A stretch of DNA of 64,000 bases. Origin: an uncultured Alphaproteobacteria bacterium (GTDB taxonomy: Bacteria > Pseudomonadota > Alphaproteobacteria > HIMB59). Within the stretch, counting starts at the first letter, position 1, and every line of letters starts with the position of its first letter. The notes under the pieces are model-generated. The model searched no databases, was not told the DNA's origin, and worked only from the letters and a program-made list of their open reading frames with translations. The stretch spans positions 1 through 64,000 of the forward strand of contig CACMUL010000002.1 in assembly GCA_902616855.1 (NCBI GenBank). Direction: 5' to 3'. Position numbers and translations under genes: made by a program. Shown here in pieces: positions 14,060 to 22,889 of this stretch.

Positions 14060-14785
14060 ATGAAATTTATATCTCTGCAACATATTTCAATTGAGGATCC
14101 AGGGACGTTTAAAGATTTTCTAATAGAAGATGGTCATAGTATAACAACTATACAATTGGATGAGGGCGATAGTATTCCAAATAATTTAGATGAATTTGAC
14201 GCTATGCTTTGCATGGGTGGGCCTATGGATACATTTATGGAGGATCAATATCCATGGTTAGTAGCTGAAAAAAAAGCAATAGGTGAATATGTTTTAAACC
14301 TTAAGAAACCTTTTTTAGGGTTTTGCTTAGGATGTCAACTTTTAGGCGAGGTATTGGGAGGAAAGGTGGTTGAGTCTAAACCACCTGAAATTGGCGTATT
14401 GGATATTAACATTGAAGCAGATGCCAAAGCAGATCATATTTTTAATTTTCTTCCAAATAAAATAAAAGCATTGCAATGGCATTCTTATGAAGTGGTAGGT
14501 TTGGAGACTAACTCTAAGGTGAAAGTTATAGGCACTTCACCCTCAACAAAATATCAAATATTTGGTTTTGATAAGTATGCCTATGGAATTCAATTTCATT
14601 TAGAAATTCGAAAAACTACTGTTGATGATTGGGCTCAAGTTCCTGAATATAAAAATGCTCTAGAAAAATCTCTTGGAGCCGATGCCTTACCTCAAATGAA
14701 AGATTTGGTAGCTAAAGAAATTGAAACTATGATGATACAGTGCAACCAAATGTATAAAAACTTCGTTAAAATAATTAATAATTAG
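14060..14785 (+). CDS. Class I glutamine amidotransferase domain protein
   Basis: A stand-alone GATase1 domain of 241 residues, related to the GMP synthase amidotransferase half. The nucleophile elbow is GFCLGCQLLGEVLGG (catalytic Cys near residue 94) and the catalytic His-Glu pair is in YGIQFHLEI. The oxyanion loop is CMGGPMDT. No synthetase domain follows, so it may hydrolyse gamma-glutamyl compounds or supply ammonia to an unlinked partner. The next gene, a Tat-signal metallo-hydrolase, begins 20 bases later and may be co-transcribed. Specific substrate unknown. Confidence 0.85.
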   Translation: MKFISLQHISIEDPGTFKDFLIEDGHSITTIQLDEGDSIPNNLDEFDAMLCMGGPMDTFMEDQYPWLVAEKKAIGEYVLNLKKPFLGFCLGCQLLGEVLGGKVVESKPPEIGVLDINIEADAKADHIFNFLPNKIKALQWHSYEVVGLETNSKVKVIGTSPSTKYQIFGFDKYAYGIQFHLEIRKTTVDDWAQVPEYKNALEKSLGADALPQMKDLVAKEIETMMIQCNQMYKNFVKIINN

Positions 14786-14805
14786 TTTTTTATTACTTAA
14801 TTTAG

Positions 14806-15843
14806 ATGCACAGAAGAGATTTTATAAAAAAGGTTATACTATTCTCTTTATCCTTTGTAATTTTAAAAACAAAAATTATGGCAAACACTCTCTTTAAACC
14901 TTTCAATCTAGTAGATGGGGTCTTTGTCAATAACTACGTTTCACATAAAAGTAGTTTCAAAGATTTTTGGAAATGGAGAAGGGAGTCAAGTAAGCCAGAA
15001 CCAATTGCATTTCCTATGGTTAAAAATGACCCTGAATACTTAAAATCTAATAAATCTGAAAATACAATTACTTGGATTGGACACTCAACTTTCTTACTTC
15101 AAATTGATGGTATAAATATATTAACAGACCCCCATTTCACAAAAAGAGCATCACCTCTGAGTTTTATGGGGCCTTCAAGAACGACGCCTCCTGGATTAAA
15201 AATAGAGGAACTGCCATTTATTGACTTTGTTTTAATTTCTCATAATCATTATGATCATCTTGACTCAAAGACTATTCAACTTTTATTAAAAAAACAAAAT
15301 GTAAATCAACCAAGATTTTTTGTGCCACTTAAATTAAAAGAAATTATATCAAAATTAGGCGCAAGAAATGTTATGGAACATGAATGGTGGCAAATGACTC
15401 AGTTCAAAAACCTAGAAATTCATTCTGTCCCAGTACAACATTGGAGTAAGAGAACATTTAACGATACCAATAAAACACTTTGGTGTGGTTGGGTTGTTAA
15501 AGCAAATAATTTTAAGTTTTTTTTTGTTGGCGATACCGGATATTCAAAGGATTTTAAGGATATTCAAAAAAAATTTGGATCGTTTGACTTATCAACAATA
15601 CCCATAGGGGCATATGCTCCAAGATGGTTTATGAAAGACTCACATTGCAATGTGGAAGAGGCAATTCAAATTCATAAAGATATTAATTCAAAACAGTCTA
15701 TAGCAATGCATTGGGGAACTTTTCAACTTACTGATGAGCCAATGGATGAGCCAATTAAATTACTTAAACAGCAATCAAAAAAATTAAAATTAAATAAAGA
15801 TGAGTTTTCTTATATGGCCCACGGTCAAACAAGAAAAATTTAA
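14806..15843 (+). CDS. Tat-exported metallo-beta-lactamase-fold hydrolase (UlaG/NAPE-PLD-like)
   Basis: A 345-residue zinc hydrolase. The N-terminus MHRRDFIKKVILFSLSFVI is a twin-arginine signal (RRDFIK then a hydrophobic core), so export in folded form is expected. The fold is shown by WIGHSTFLLQIDGINILTDPHF, the metal motif SHNHYDHLD (about residues 145-153), VPVQHWSKR, and FVGDTGYSKDF. The spacing and the GPSRTTPPGL segment resemble the NAPE-hydrolysing phospholipase D-like group, so a phospholipid or related phosphodiester is a plausible substrate; that is inference. It stands between a GATase gene and the RND operon. Confidence 0.85.
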   Translation: MHRRDFIKKVILFSLSFVILKTKIMANTLFKPFNLVDGVFVNNYVSHKSSFKDFWKWRRESSKPEPIAFPMVKNDPEYLKSNKSENTITWIGHSTFLLQIDGINILTDPHFTKRASPLSFMGPSRTTPPGLKIEELPFIDFVLISHNHYDHLDSKTIQLLLKKQNVNQPRFFVPLKLKEIISKLGARNVMEHEWWQMTQFKNLEIHSVPVQHWSKRTFNDTNKTLWCGWVVKANNFKFFFVGDTGYSKDFKDIQKKFGSFDLSTIPIGAYAPRWFMKDSHCNVEEAIQIHKDINSKQSIAMHWGTFQLTDEPMDEPIKLLKQQSKKLKLNKDEFSYMAHGQTRKI

Positions 15844-15928
15844 TTGATTTATTAATTTCATGCATAAAGCTAATGATATAAAAGAATAAATAAATAGATC
15901 TTTTTTTAATGTAATTTTCATAAAAGTT

Positions 15929-18250
15929 ATGTACCTATTCAAAATGAGTAATTTTTTCCCCAAACTTGCAGAGTTAGTTATTAAAAGAAGAATTTTTTTT
16001 ATACTAATTGGTTTTGTAATAGCTTTTGTCCTAATGGCAGGAGCCCCTAATATTAAATTTGATACTGACGCCAGAGTTTTTTTTGACAAAAACAATCCTG
16101 ACAGAATAGCATTAGAAAACTTTGAAGGGGAGTACTCAAAAGATGATAATCTGGCTTTTGTTATATCTCCTAAAAATGGCGATATTTTTACACCTAAAAA
16201 TCTAAATGCTATTGGTATACTTACTGAAAAAGCATGGTTATTGCCTTATGTTCGGACAGTTTACTCATTAACTAATTACCAAAATAGCTATGCGGACGGC
16301 GATAGTCTTATCGTTGAGGATTTAATAACAGACATTGAAAACATATCAGAAGAGGATGCTAATTATGCTGAAGAAGTTGCTAATTCTCGAATTGAATTGA
16401 AAAATGCATTTATCAATTCTGATAACTCAATTTCCCAAGTAAATATTTTATTTCGTTTACCAGGCAAGGATGCAATTATTGAAATTCCTTATGTCATGAA
16501 TGAAGTAGAAATTCTTAAAAAAGAATTTGAGAGTCAATTTCCTGAGATTGAGCTTAGAATGGTTGGGTTTGTTCCTTTAAATAATCAATACAGTGTCTCA
16601 GGTCAAGACGATACGGCTAAGTTAACTCCAATGATGATCTTAGTTACACTAATTGCAGTTGCTATAATCCTTAGGACTATTTTTGGGGTAGGGTTAATTT
16701 TTATTATTATAGTATTATGTGCTGGCTCATCTGTTGGAGCCTTGGGTTGGTCTGGCACAAACATTAATAATGCAACTGTTGTTGCACCTTTAATGGTAAT
16801 GACGCTTGCCGTTGCGAGCGCAGTTCACATCCTCTCCTCTGTCAGGCAAACAATGACCATTACCCCTGACAGAAATGAATGGGTTAGAAGAGCTATAGTG
16901 GATCACGGTCCAGCGATTACCGTTGCTTGTTTAACAACAGCTATTGGATTTTTATCTTTAAATTTTTCTATCTCACCTCCCTTTCGACAATTAGGTAATA
17001 TCGTATTCGTCGGAGTAATTGCAGCTTTGTTTTATACACTTACAATGTTACCTGCACTTATTAGTTTGTTGCCTTTAAAAAAACAAAATCAGAAAGCCAC
17101 AATGGACAAAAGTATGAGCTTTCTGGCAGAATTTGTAATAAGAAGAAAGAACTCATTACTAGCTTTTACCGCAGCATTAATAGCAATTCTAGTTTTTGGA
17201 ATATCAAAAATTTCTCTAGAGGATGATTTTCTTAGATATTTTGGGCCAGAGTATGAACTCAGACAATCAATAGATTATTACGAAGATAATTTTGCAGGTT
17301 TAAATGCATTAGAGTATTCAGTTAATTCTGGTAAAGAAAATGGGGTTAATGATCCTGAATATTTAATGAAGGTTGAATCACTTGTGAATTTCTTAAGGAG
17401 TCAGCCAAATATTTCAAGCGTGAGATCCTATACAGATGTTGTGAAACGACTAAATCAAAACTTTAATGAGGATGACGAGAGTTTTTATAAAGTACCTAAC
17501 TCAGAGCTTGAAGCAGCACAATACCTATTTCTATATGAGTTATCTTTAGGTTACGGATTAGATTTAACAGATCAAATAAATGTCGATAAATCTGCTTTAA
17601 GAGTGACGGCTAATGTGTCAAAAACTACTACCAAAGGTTTCCTTGAGCTAGATAAAAAAGTCCAAAGCTGGTTTGATGAAAACGCACCTGAACTTAGTAC
17701 CAAATCTACGGGCACTTCGCAGGTCTTCTCCAAGATATCTTCTCGAGATGTTCCAGCCATGTTGAAAGGTACTGGTTTAGCATTGATAGGTATCTCCTTT
17801 ATAATATTACTAGTGATTAGAAATGTAAAATATGGATTAATGAGTCTGATACCTAATTTACTTCCAGCAGCAATGGCTTTTGGTTTATGGGGTTACTTTA
17901 CAGGCTCCGTAACTCTTGCTGTCTCAATTGTTGTGGCGATGACTTTAGGCATTGTTGTCGATGACTCTGTTCATTTTATGCTAAAGTATGCTAAAGCTAG
18001 AAAGGAAGGAAAATCCCCTGAAGATAGTGTTAGACAAGCATTCGAAAAAGTAGGTATGGCATTAACAACAACAACTATAGGTCTTTTTTTAGGCTTCTGC
18101 GTCTTGGCGCAATCAGGTTTTGCTGTGAATAAAGATATGGCCCAGTTAACAGCAATTACTGTTGTATTTGCCTTATTAGTTGATTATTTACTTTTACCTC
18201 CCGTATTGATCTGGATCGATAACTTTAAATTAAAAAGGAAAACAACATGA
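15929..18250 (+). CDS. RND-superfamily (MMPL-type) exporter
   Basis: A 773-residue inner-membrane protein with two repeats of one TM helix, a large periplasmic loop and five further helices, twelve TM segments in all. The first helix is at about residues 20-40, and helices 2-6 cover about 225-375 (TKLTPMMILVTLIAVAI onward). The second half repeats this from about residue 405. The short loop ALLFVLFG-like motifs are replaced by typical hydrophobe/acid residues (TLGIVVDDSVHFMLKYAKARKEG) with the acidic pair expected for proton coupling. The start could also be the ATG at 15944. It overlaps the next gene by four bases (ATGA), forming a three-gene operon with a LolA-like protein and a beta-barrel. 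Lipid or hydrophobic-compound transport is inferred. Confidence 0.9.
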   Translation: MYLFKMSNFFPKLAELVIKRRIFFILIGFVIAFVLMAGAPNIKFDTDARVFFDKNNPDRIALENFEGEYSKDDNLAFVISPKNGDIFTPKNLNAIGILTEKAWLLPYVRTVYSLTNYQNSYADGDSLIVEDLITDIENISEEDANYAEEVANSRIELKNAFINSDNSISQVNILFRLPGKDAIIEIPYVMNEVEILKKEFESQFPEIELRMVGFVPLNNQYSVSGQDDTAKLTPMMILVTLIAVAIILRTIFGVGLIFIIIVLCAGSSVGALGWSGTNINNATVVAPLMVMTLAVASAVHILSSVRQTMTITPDRNEWVRRAIVDHGPAITVACLTTAIGFLSLNFSISPPFRQLGNIVFVGVIAALFYTLTMLPALISLLPLKKQNQKATMDKSMSFLAEFVIRRKNSLLAFTAALIAILVFGISKISLEDDFLRYFGPEYELRQSIDYYEDNFAGLNALEYSVNSGKENGVNDPEYLMKVESLVNFLRSQPNISSVRSYTDVVKRLNQNFNEDDESFYKVPNSELEAAQYLFLYELSLGYGLDLTDQINVDKSALRVTANVSKTTTKGFLELDKKVQSWFDENAPELSTKSTGTSQVFSKISSRDVPAMLKGTGLALIGISFIILLVIRNVKYGLMSLIPNLLPAAMAFGLWGYFTGSVTLAVSIVVAMTLGIVVDDSVHFMLKYAKARKEGKSPEDSVRQAFEKVGMALTTTTIGLFLGFCVLAQSGFAVNKDMAQLTAITVVFALLVDYLLLPPVLIWIDNFKLKRKTT

Positions 18251-19053
18251 AAATATTTATTATAACTCTGACTTCAATTTTGACTCTTTTCTGTAGTCAA
18301 ATTTTTGCTCAGTCCGCAGAAGAAAAAGGATTAGAGATTATTGAAAAAAGTATTGCTTTAGATAACGGTTTTGTCGACAGCACTGTTGTTGGAAAAATGA
18401 TACTAAAAGATAAATCAGGCAATGAAAGTGTTAGAAGTTTTAAAAATTTTATATTTGAAGAGCTTGATGAAACTTTAGGAGATAAAAGTATTATTGTTTT
18501 TACTGAGCCAAGAGATGTCAAAGGAACATCTTTATTAACTCATGCCAATATTGAACCAAAAGATGACGATCAATGGCTTTATCTTCCAGCTCTAAAAAGA
18601 GTAAAAAGAATATCCTCATCTAATAGGACTGGAAAATTTGTATCATCGGAATTTTCATACGAAGATTTATCAACAGATGAGCCTGAAGATTATAATTTTT
18701 TATGGCTAGAGGATATAAATTGTCCAGCTGACCCTAGTTTGCAATGTCATGTCATTGAAGCCACACCAAAAAATAAAAAATCAGGTTACTCCAAAAGAGT
18801 AATTTATATTGATGTAAGTGAACTACGATACCAAACTGTGAAATTTCATAACAGACGTGGTGACCTCGAAAAAGAACTAAATTTTAAAAGTTATCAGAAA
18901 TATTTAGATAAGTTTTGGAGAGCAGATTTATTAGAAATGAAGAACTTGCAAACAGGTAAATCAACTAACATTACCTGGGAAAATTATGAATTTCAAACAA
19001 ACTTGTCAATTAACGATTTTAACCCAGAAAAATTAGCCAAAATGGCTAGATGA
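18247..19053 (+). CDS. LolA-like outer-membrane lipoprotein-sorting family protein
   Basis: A 268-residue periplasmic protein with a signal peptide (about residues 1-21, ending SQIFAQS). The body matches the LolA-like family usually annotated as outer-membrane lipoprotein-sorting protein: FTEPRDVKGTSLLTHAN, WLYLPALKRVKRISSSNRTGKFVSSEFSYEDL-type and YSKRVIYID segments. Members of this type accompany MMPL transporters and probably carry lipids rather than lipoproteins; that is family-level inference. It overlaps the RND gene before it and the barrel gene after it by four bases each, so the three are translated as a unit. Confidence 0.88.
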   Translation: MKIFIITLTSILTLFCSQIFAQSAEEKGLEIIEKSIALDNGFVDSTVVGKMILKDKSGNESVRSFKNFIFEELDETLGDKSIIVFTEPRDVKGTSLLTHANIEPKDDDQWLYLPALKRVKRISSSNRTGKFVSSEFSYEDLSTDEPEDYNFLWLEDINCPADPSLQCHVIEATPKNKKSGYSKRVIYIDVSELRYQTVKFHNRRGDLEKELNFKSYQKYLDKFWRADLLEMKNLQTGKSTNITWENYEFQTNLSINDFNPEKLAKMAR

Positions 19054-20234
19054 CAAATTTTTTTTTAATTTTATTAAATCTTCTACTTATTAGTTCTTAT
19101 TCAAAAGCTGAGTTTTATTCCGAACACTATGGCGAAATAGAAGTAAGCTCTACTATATTTTTAGAAGACATTGAAGGAGATAATAGAAAAAATTTTTTAA
19201 ATTCAACAAATGTTGAGTATAACTATTTTTTTGAAAAAGATAATTTAACTGGGAAGCTTAAAATGAATATTAAAGACTCTTATCCAGGATCAGCACAAAA
19301 TCTAGATTTTAACGAAGCTTATTTAGATTACGCTTTTGAAAATACCAATATTCTTGCTGGTAACAATATTGTTTTTTGGGGTAAAAATGAATTTTACAAC
19401 CCCGTAGATATTATCAATTCCAAAGATTATTCTCTTGGTCTAGCATCTGGAAAAAAGATAGGACAAACAATGTTCAACATCAAAAGATATTTTTCTTCAA
19501 GTGAGCTAGATTTTTATATTCTTCCGTCTAATACAAATATTTATCCCAAATCGCAGGTTCGCTCACAACAAACTTTTAATATTAAATCCAAAAATAATTA
19601 CTCTAAAGGAGCAAAAAAAGAAAATTTAGGCATTGGACTTCGTTGGTCTGGATATATTGATGAATACGATTATGGTTTAACTTTCTATAAAGGAAATACA
19701 AAAGACCCAGCATTAATTGTTTCATCAAATCAATTAGTTCCTAATTACTCAGAGATAACTCAAATTGGAATTGAGTTGCAAGCCACCCAGGGAGATTTTT
19801 TACATAAGGGAGAATTTATAAATCGAGGTAATCAGTACAATTTAGATGGAAATATTGAAGATTATTATGGATTTATTGTAGGTACTGAGCACACCCTGTA
19901 TGGATTATTTGAAAAAAATTGGGACCTATCAAATATCATAGAGTACACTTATGACTCAAGAGGATCTAAATCTCATCACAGTAATCAAAATGATTTATTT
20001 TATGGAGCAAGGTTAATCTTAAATGATATCGATGACACACAATATTTTATTTCTTTACAAAATGATATTGATAAAAACACCAGGGCTATGACTTTTAATT
20101 ATGAGAGTAGATTTTTTTCTCAGTTTAAAGGGGGCATAGATATGTATGTACCAATAAATCTTGAGGATGATTACCATCAATCTTCATTTAAAGATGAGGT
20201 AAATTTTAAAATTTATACAAGCTATGCTTTTTAA
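19050..20234 (+). CDS. Putative outer-membrane beta-barrel protein (third gene of RND operon)
   Basis: A 394-residue protein with a signal peptide (about residues 1-20) followed by alternating polar/hydrophobic strands and a terminal aromatic, KIYTSYAF, the classic outer-membrane barrel ending recognised by BamA. Strand-like segments such as GIGLRWSGYIDEYDYGLTFYKG occur throughout. I cannot assign a named family; it is broadly like the DUF1302-type or porin-like partners of RND/LolA-like operons. It overlaps the LolA-like gene by four bases. The likely role is the outer-membrane part of an envelope-spanning transport system. Confidence 0.72.
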   Translation: MTNFFLILLNLLLISSYSKAEFYSEHYGEIEVSSTIFLEDIEGDNRKNFLNSTNVEYNYFFEKDNLTGKLKMNIKDSYPGSAQNLDFNEAYLDYAFENTNILAGNNIVFWGKNEFYNPVDIINSKDYSLGLASGKKIGQTMFNIKRYFSSSELDFYILPSNTNIYPKSQVRSQQTFNIKSKNNYSKGAKKENLGIGLRWSGYIDEYDYGLTFYKGNTKDPALIVSSNQLVPNYSEITQIGIELQATQGDFLHKGEFINRGNQYNLDGNIEDYYGFIVGTEHTLYGLFEKNWDLSNIIEYTYDSRGSKSHHSNQNDLFYGARLILNDIDDTQYFISLQNDIDKNTRAMTFNYESRFFSQFKGGIDMYVPINLEDDYHQSSFKDEVNFKIYTSYAF

Positions 20235-20237
20235 ACT

Positions 20238-20417
20238 TTAGCGAATGAAATAATTATAAAACTGATAGCCCAAAGATATCAAAATGATTATTAAAGCCCA
20301 TATACTCAGATTACTAAGTAGTTGTTTGAAAGAGGAATTCGTTTCTAAGAAACGAGGACCAATTAAAATTAGCAAACAAACTAAATAGATAATTGGCATC
20401 AATATATCCGCTGTCAT
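20238..20417 (-). CDS. Small two-helix membrane protein coupled to the channel gene
   Basis: Fifty-nine residues. TM helix 1 is about residues 5-20 (LMPIIYLVCLLILIG) and helix 2 about 38-56 (LSIWALIIILISLGYQFY). Its ATG overlaps the stop codon of the channel gene by one base (TAATG), which strongly suggests coupled translation. From memory, the layout resembles the membrane-anchor N-terminus of clan AA aspartic proteases (TIGR02281 type), but no protease domain follows, and I cannot confirm homology. It could be a channel partner or an independent membrane protein. The stop codon is four bases from the end of the convergent barrel gene. Confidence 0.68.
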   Translation of the reverse strand: MTADILMPIIYLVCLLILIGPRFLETNSSFKQLLSNLSIWALIIILISLGYQFYNYFIR

Positions 20418-21205
20418 TATTGGCCTCTTTTTAACTTATCTAGGTTAATTTCTTCTGAAAATTGTTCATTTAACTTTTCAACATTATTTCTTGCTTTCAG
20501 ATTAGCAACATTCTCTTTCTTTTCATTCTGATTGACAACAACATCAACTAAAATTGCAATTAAGAGATTTAACATTGTAATAGCACAAACAATTATGAAG
20601 CTAAAAAAATAAATCCATGCCCACCAATGTTCAGCTTGGAGAGGAAGCATCACCTGCTCCCATGATGAAAGAGTTAAAACCTGAAATAAAGTGATCATCG
20701 AAACCCCAACATCAGACCATCGAGAGGGTATATTATTAGAAAAGACAATTGATCCAATGGTGGCGTATATGTAGAGAATGATAAATAATAACAGACTTAC
20801 ATAAAAAACTCTTTTTAGAGATCCGATCAAAGATTCAATTATTAATTTTAGCTCAGGTATAATTGAAATAACTCTTAAAACTCTAAATACTCTTAATAAT
20901 CTAAATAATAGAAAACTAGAATTATTAGGTATTGGTATCAAGGAGACTAACACAATAATAGTGTCAAAAATATTCCAACCATTTTTTAAAAAATTTGATT
21001 TTTTAGGCTCACCGATGAAACGAATTGTAATTTCGATAACGAAAAATATGGTTATCAAATAATCTAAATATTTAATAAATATTCTTGAAATTTCTCCTAA
21101 ATCATATGTGTTTAAACCAATCGTAAATGCATTAAAAATTATTATAAATAAAACTGTATATTGAAATACTTTGCTTTCCCTGATTTTAAAAAAAGTTTGT
21201 TTCAT
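20417..21205 (-). CDS. Voltage-gated cation channel, NavRh-like (BacNav family)
   Basis: A 262-residue single-domain 6-TM channel subunit expected to form tetramers in the inner membrane. S1-S4 form the voltage sensor. S4 carries Arg at 102, 105, 108 and 111, each three apart. S5-pore-S6 spans about 130-225. The selectivity filter is TLSSWE at 178-183, with Ser where NaChBac and NavAb have the Glu of TLESW, and Glu at 183. This filter and numbering match what I recall of NavRh from HIMB114. The C-terminus from about 225 is charged and helical, as in the coiled-coil tail of the family. It is followed by a coupled 59-residue membrane protein. Confidence 0.9.
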   Translation of the reverse strand: MKQTFFKIRESKVFQYTVLFIIIFNAFTIGLNTYDLGEISRIFIKYLDYLITIFFVIEITIRFIGEPKKSNFLKNGWNIFDTIIVLVSLIPIPNNSSFLLFRLLRVFRVLRVISIIPELKLIIESLIGSLKRVFYVSLLLFIILYIYATIGSIVFSNNIPSRWSDVGVSMITLFQVLTLSSWEQVMLPLQAEHWWAWIYFFSFIIVCAITMLNLLIAILVDVVVNQNEKKENVANLKARNNVEKLNEQFSEEINLDKLKRGQ

Positions 21206-21244
21206 TAGTTGTATTATTCACATTATTTATCTAGAGTTATAAGG

Positions 21245-21664
21245 ATGCATATTCAAGTAAAAATATTAATTTTTACAACTGGATGGATGGTTTTCAGAGC
21301 AGTTGGCTCTGGTCTGTTTCTTACCCTCGGAGCCCTAGGAAGTGAACGTGCTGCTTCATCAGATTGGACTATAGCATTTCTTGGCGATTTCGTGATTGGG
21401 ACAACTGCATTAATTCTTGCATATAAGATATGGAAAAAGCCCTCTGCTTTACTTTGGGGAATTTTGCTAGCATGGAATGCTGTTGGAATATTTGATTTAT
21501 TTGGAGCGTTATCACATTCTTTTACAGCTCCTTTCTCTCCTTTTCCAGAGATTGGAATTAATGAAATGAGCATAAGAACGATTTTATGTTTAAACACACT
21601 AATACAATTTATTGCTCTTTTATTAATGTTTCGACCACAGGTAAAAGCCTATTTTAGAGTTTAA
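21245..21664 (+). CDS. Four-helix membrane protein of unknown function
   Basis: A 139-residue hydrophobic protein with about four TM helices (near residues 3-25, 40-55, 65-90 and 112-130). A TTG start at 21209 is in frame, but it would sit four bases from the divergent channel gene. The ATG at 21245 is preceded by ATAAGG, so I chose it. It contains TGWMVFRAVGSGLFLTLGALGSE and WNAVGIFDLFGALSHSFTAPFSPFP. I do not recognise a named family. It ends 24 bases before the broken tRNA-Arg half. Confidence 0.65.
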   Translation: MHIQVKILIFTTGWMVFRAVGSGLFLTLGALGSERAASSDWTIAFLGDFVIGTTALILAYKIWKKPSALLWGILLAWNAVGIFDLFGALSHSFTAPFSPFPEIGINEMSIRTILCLNTLIQFIALLLMFRPQVKAYFRV

Positions 21665-21688
21665 AAAGAGTATATAAATCAAGCTAAT

Positions 21689-21727
21689 GGTTCTGTGGTG
21701 AAACGGATATCAAACTTGACTACGGAT
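21689..21727 (+). repeat. Truncated tRNA-Arg copy (5' half, putative att remnant)
   Basis: Thirty-nine bases identical to tRNA-Arg positions 1-39 except position 25, where C is replaced by A, which breaks the G10-C25 pair of the D-stem. The match begins exactly at the mature 5' end and stops just after the anticodon loop; the 3' half is missing. It cannot make a tRNA. It is the far-end repeat of the island relic. Confidence 0.85.
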
Positions 21728-21841
21728 ATCCTACGTCTCTTTAATTCATTTATTATCAATACGTTTCATAGAGCTTTAACAACATTTTATCAATGATGCC
21801 CGTATAGAGCCCGTAATTAAGATATAGCTGAAAATTTAGTT

Positions 21842-22273
21842 TTAAGGAGAGGTTGTAAATTTTATACCCTCTGCACCAATGCCCACTATCAGCGCTTTGA
21901 GTGTTATGTCACCTAAATTTTTTCCGTAATGAGCACTTTTACTATCCTCTATATATGCTTTACCAGGTTTGTAAATAGTAACTGTTCCGTCTTCCCAAGT
22001 ATATGTCATCTCTCCTTCCATAATGTAAATATAAACAGGGTAAGAATGAACATGGTTTGGAGTTACACCACCAGGAGGCACCTCAACTATAAATGACACT
22101 ATTTCAGCTTTTCCATCAGGATAATATATTTCATTTCCTAATATTGTAGTTGCAGATTTTAGAACAGGGGAAATTTTAGTTTTGAGATGTTCCTCAGAAT
22201 GTAAAAATCCAAAACTAAATAGAAAAATTGAAAAAAGAAATATAAACCTAAATTTTTTAGTATAAATATACAT
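21842..22273 (-). CDS. Secreted cupin-domain protein
   Basis: A 143-residue protein with a clear Sec signal peptide (about residues 8-26) and a single cupin domain. Metal-ligand motif 1 is PPGGVTPNHVHSYPVYIYIMEGEMTY (HxH then Glu) and motif 2 is KPGKAYIEDSKSAHYGKN (final His). The domain is complete, so a metal-bound periplasmic cupin is likely, but the reaction is unknown. It is cargo of the tRNA-Arg island relic and reads towards the broken tRNA half. Codon use looks similar to the neighbours. Confidence 0.82.
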   Translation of the reverse strand: MYIYTKKFRFIFLFSIFLFSFGFLHSEEHLKTKISPVLKSATTILGNEIYYPDGKAEIVSFIVEVPPGGVTPNHVHSYPVYIYIMEGEMTYTWEDGTVTIYKPGKAYIEDSKSAHYGKNLGDITLKALIVGIGAEGIKFTTSP

Positions 22274-22409
22274 ATAAACTCTTTTAACATCTAAAAAAAT
22301 ATTATTTATTGCAAATGAGTAATATATATATTTAAAAAAAGAAATAATACTCTTAACAAGTAATTATTATAATCATTTATTTTATAAATTTTAGAAAAGG
22401 AGATTAACA

Positions 22410-22814
22410 ATGCTTGGTGATAAAATTGGAACAATGACATTACAGGAAACTAATAAGCCAATGGACTCTGGTAAATATGGTTTACCTGCTATGGACATTA
22501 CTGCTGAAGGGAGCGGAACGATGCTAGGTCATGATGTTCAGTCTATGGGCGCATTTACAGCCGAAATGAGACCAGATGGTTCATGGGCAGGAAATGCCTA
22601 TGCTGGGGTTGTAATGTGTGCAGAAGGTGTCGCCACATATAAAGCTACGGGTGTCGGAAACCAGAGGAAAGATGGAGGCACTTCTTTTAGAGGCGGCGCT
22701 ATATTCGAAACCACATCTGAAGCGTTATCTGAACTGAATGGTAAATTTTACGCATTTACTTACGAAGCCGATGCAGATGGCAAAGCAGTTTGGGAACTTT
22801 ACCCCTTTAACTAG
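22410..22814 (+). CDS. Small conserved protein of unknown function (barrel-like)
   Basis: A 134-residue protein starting MLGDKIGTMTLQET, with a strong ribosome-binding site (AAAGGAGAT) eight bases before the ATG. The sequence has alternating beta-strand pattern with GSGTMLGHDVQSMGAF, RPDGSWAGNAYAGVVMCAEG, GTSFRGGAIFETTSEALSELNG and a terminal VWELYPFN. I recall a family of bacterial hypothetical proteins of this length and pattern (LNG at the same place), possibly an eight-stranded barrel, with no known role. It is noticeably richer in G+C than its surroundings and is cargo of the tRNA-Arg island relic. Confidence 0.7.
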   Translation: MLGDKIGTMTLQETNKPMDSGKYGLPAMDITAEGSGTMLGHDVQSMGAFTAEMRPDGSWAGNAYAGVVMCAEGVATYKATGVGNQRKDGGTSFRGGAIFETTSEALSELNGKFYAFTYEADADGKAVWELYPFN

Positions 22815-22882
22815 AGGTTTGAAGATTTCACACCTCTGCAACACTAAGGGTGGAGGAAACACAACGTTGTTCCCTCCCCCTG
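22813..22882. other. Two inverted repeats after the island gene
   Basis: The first hairpin (22813-22837) begins inside the stop codon: arms AGAGGT and ACCTCT, with inner arms TGAA and TTCA around a GAT loop. The second (about 22848-22880) is an imperfect GC-rich stem, GGGTGGAGGAA against TTCCCTCCCCC, enclosing the palindrome ACAACGTTGT. Neither is followed by a T-run on either strand, so a standard intrinsic terminator is not clear; an RNA-stabilising or element-specific structure is possible. Confidence 0.45.
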
Positions 22883-22889
22883 ACAAACA

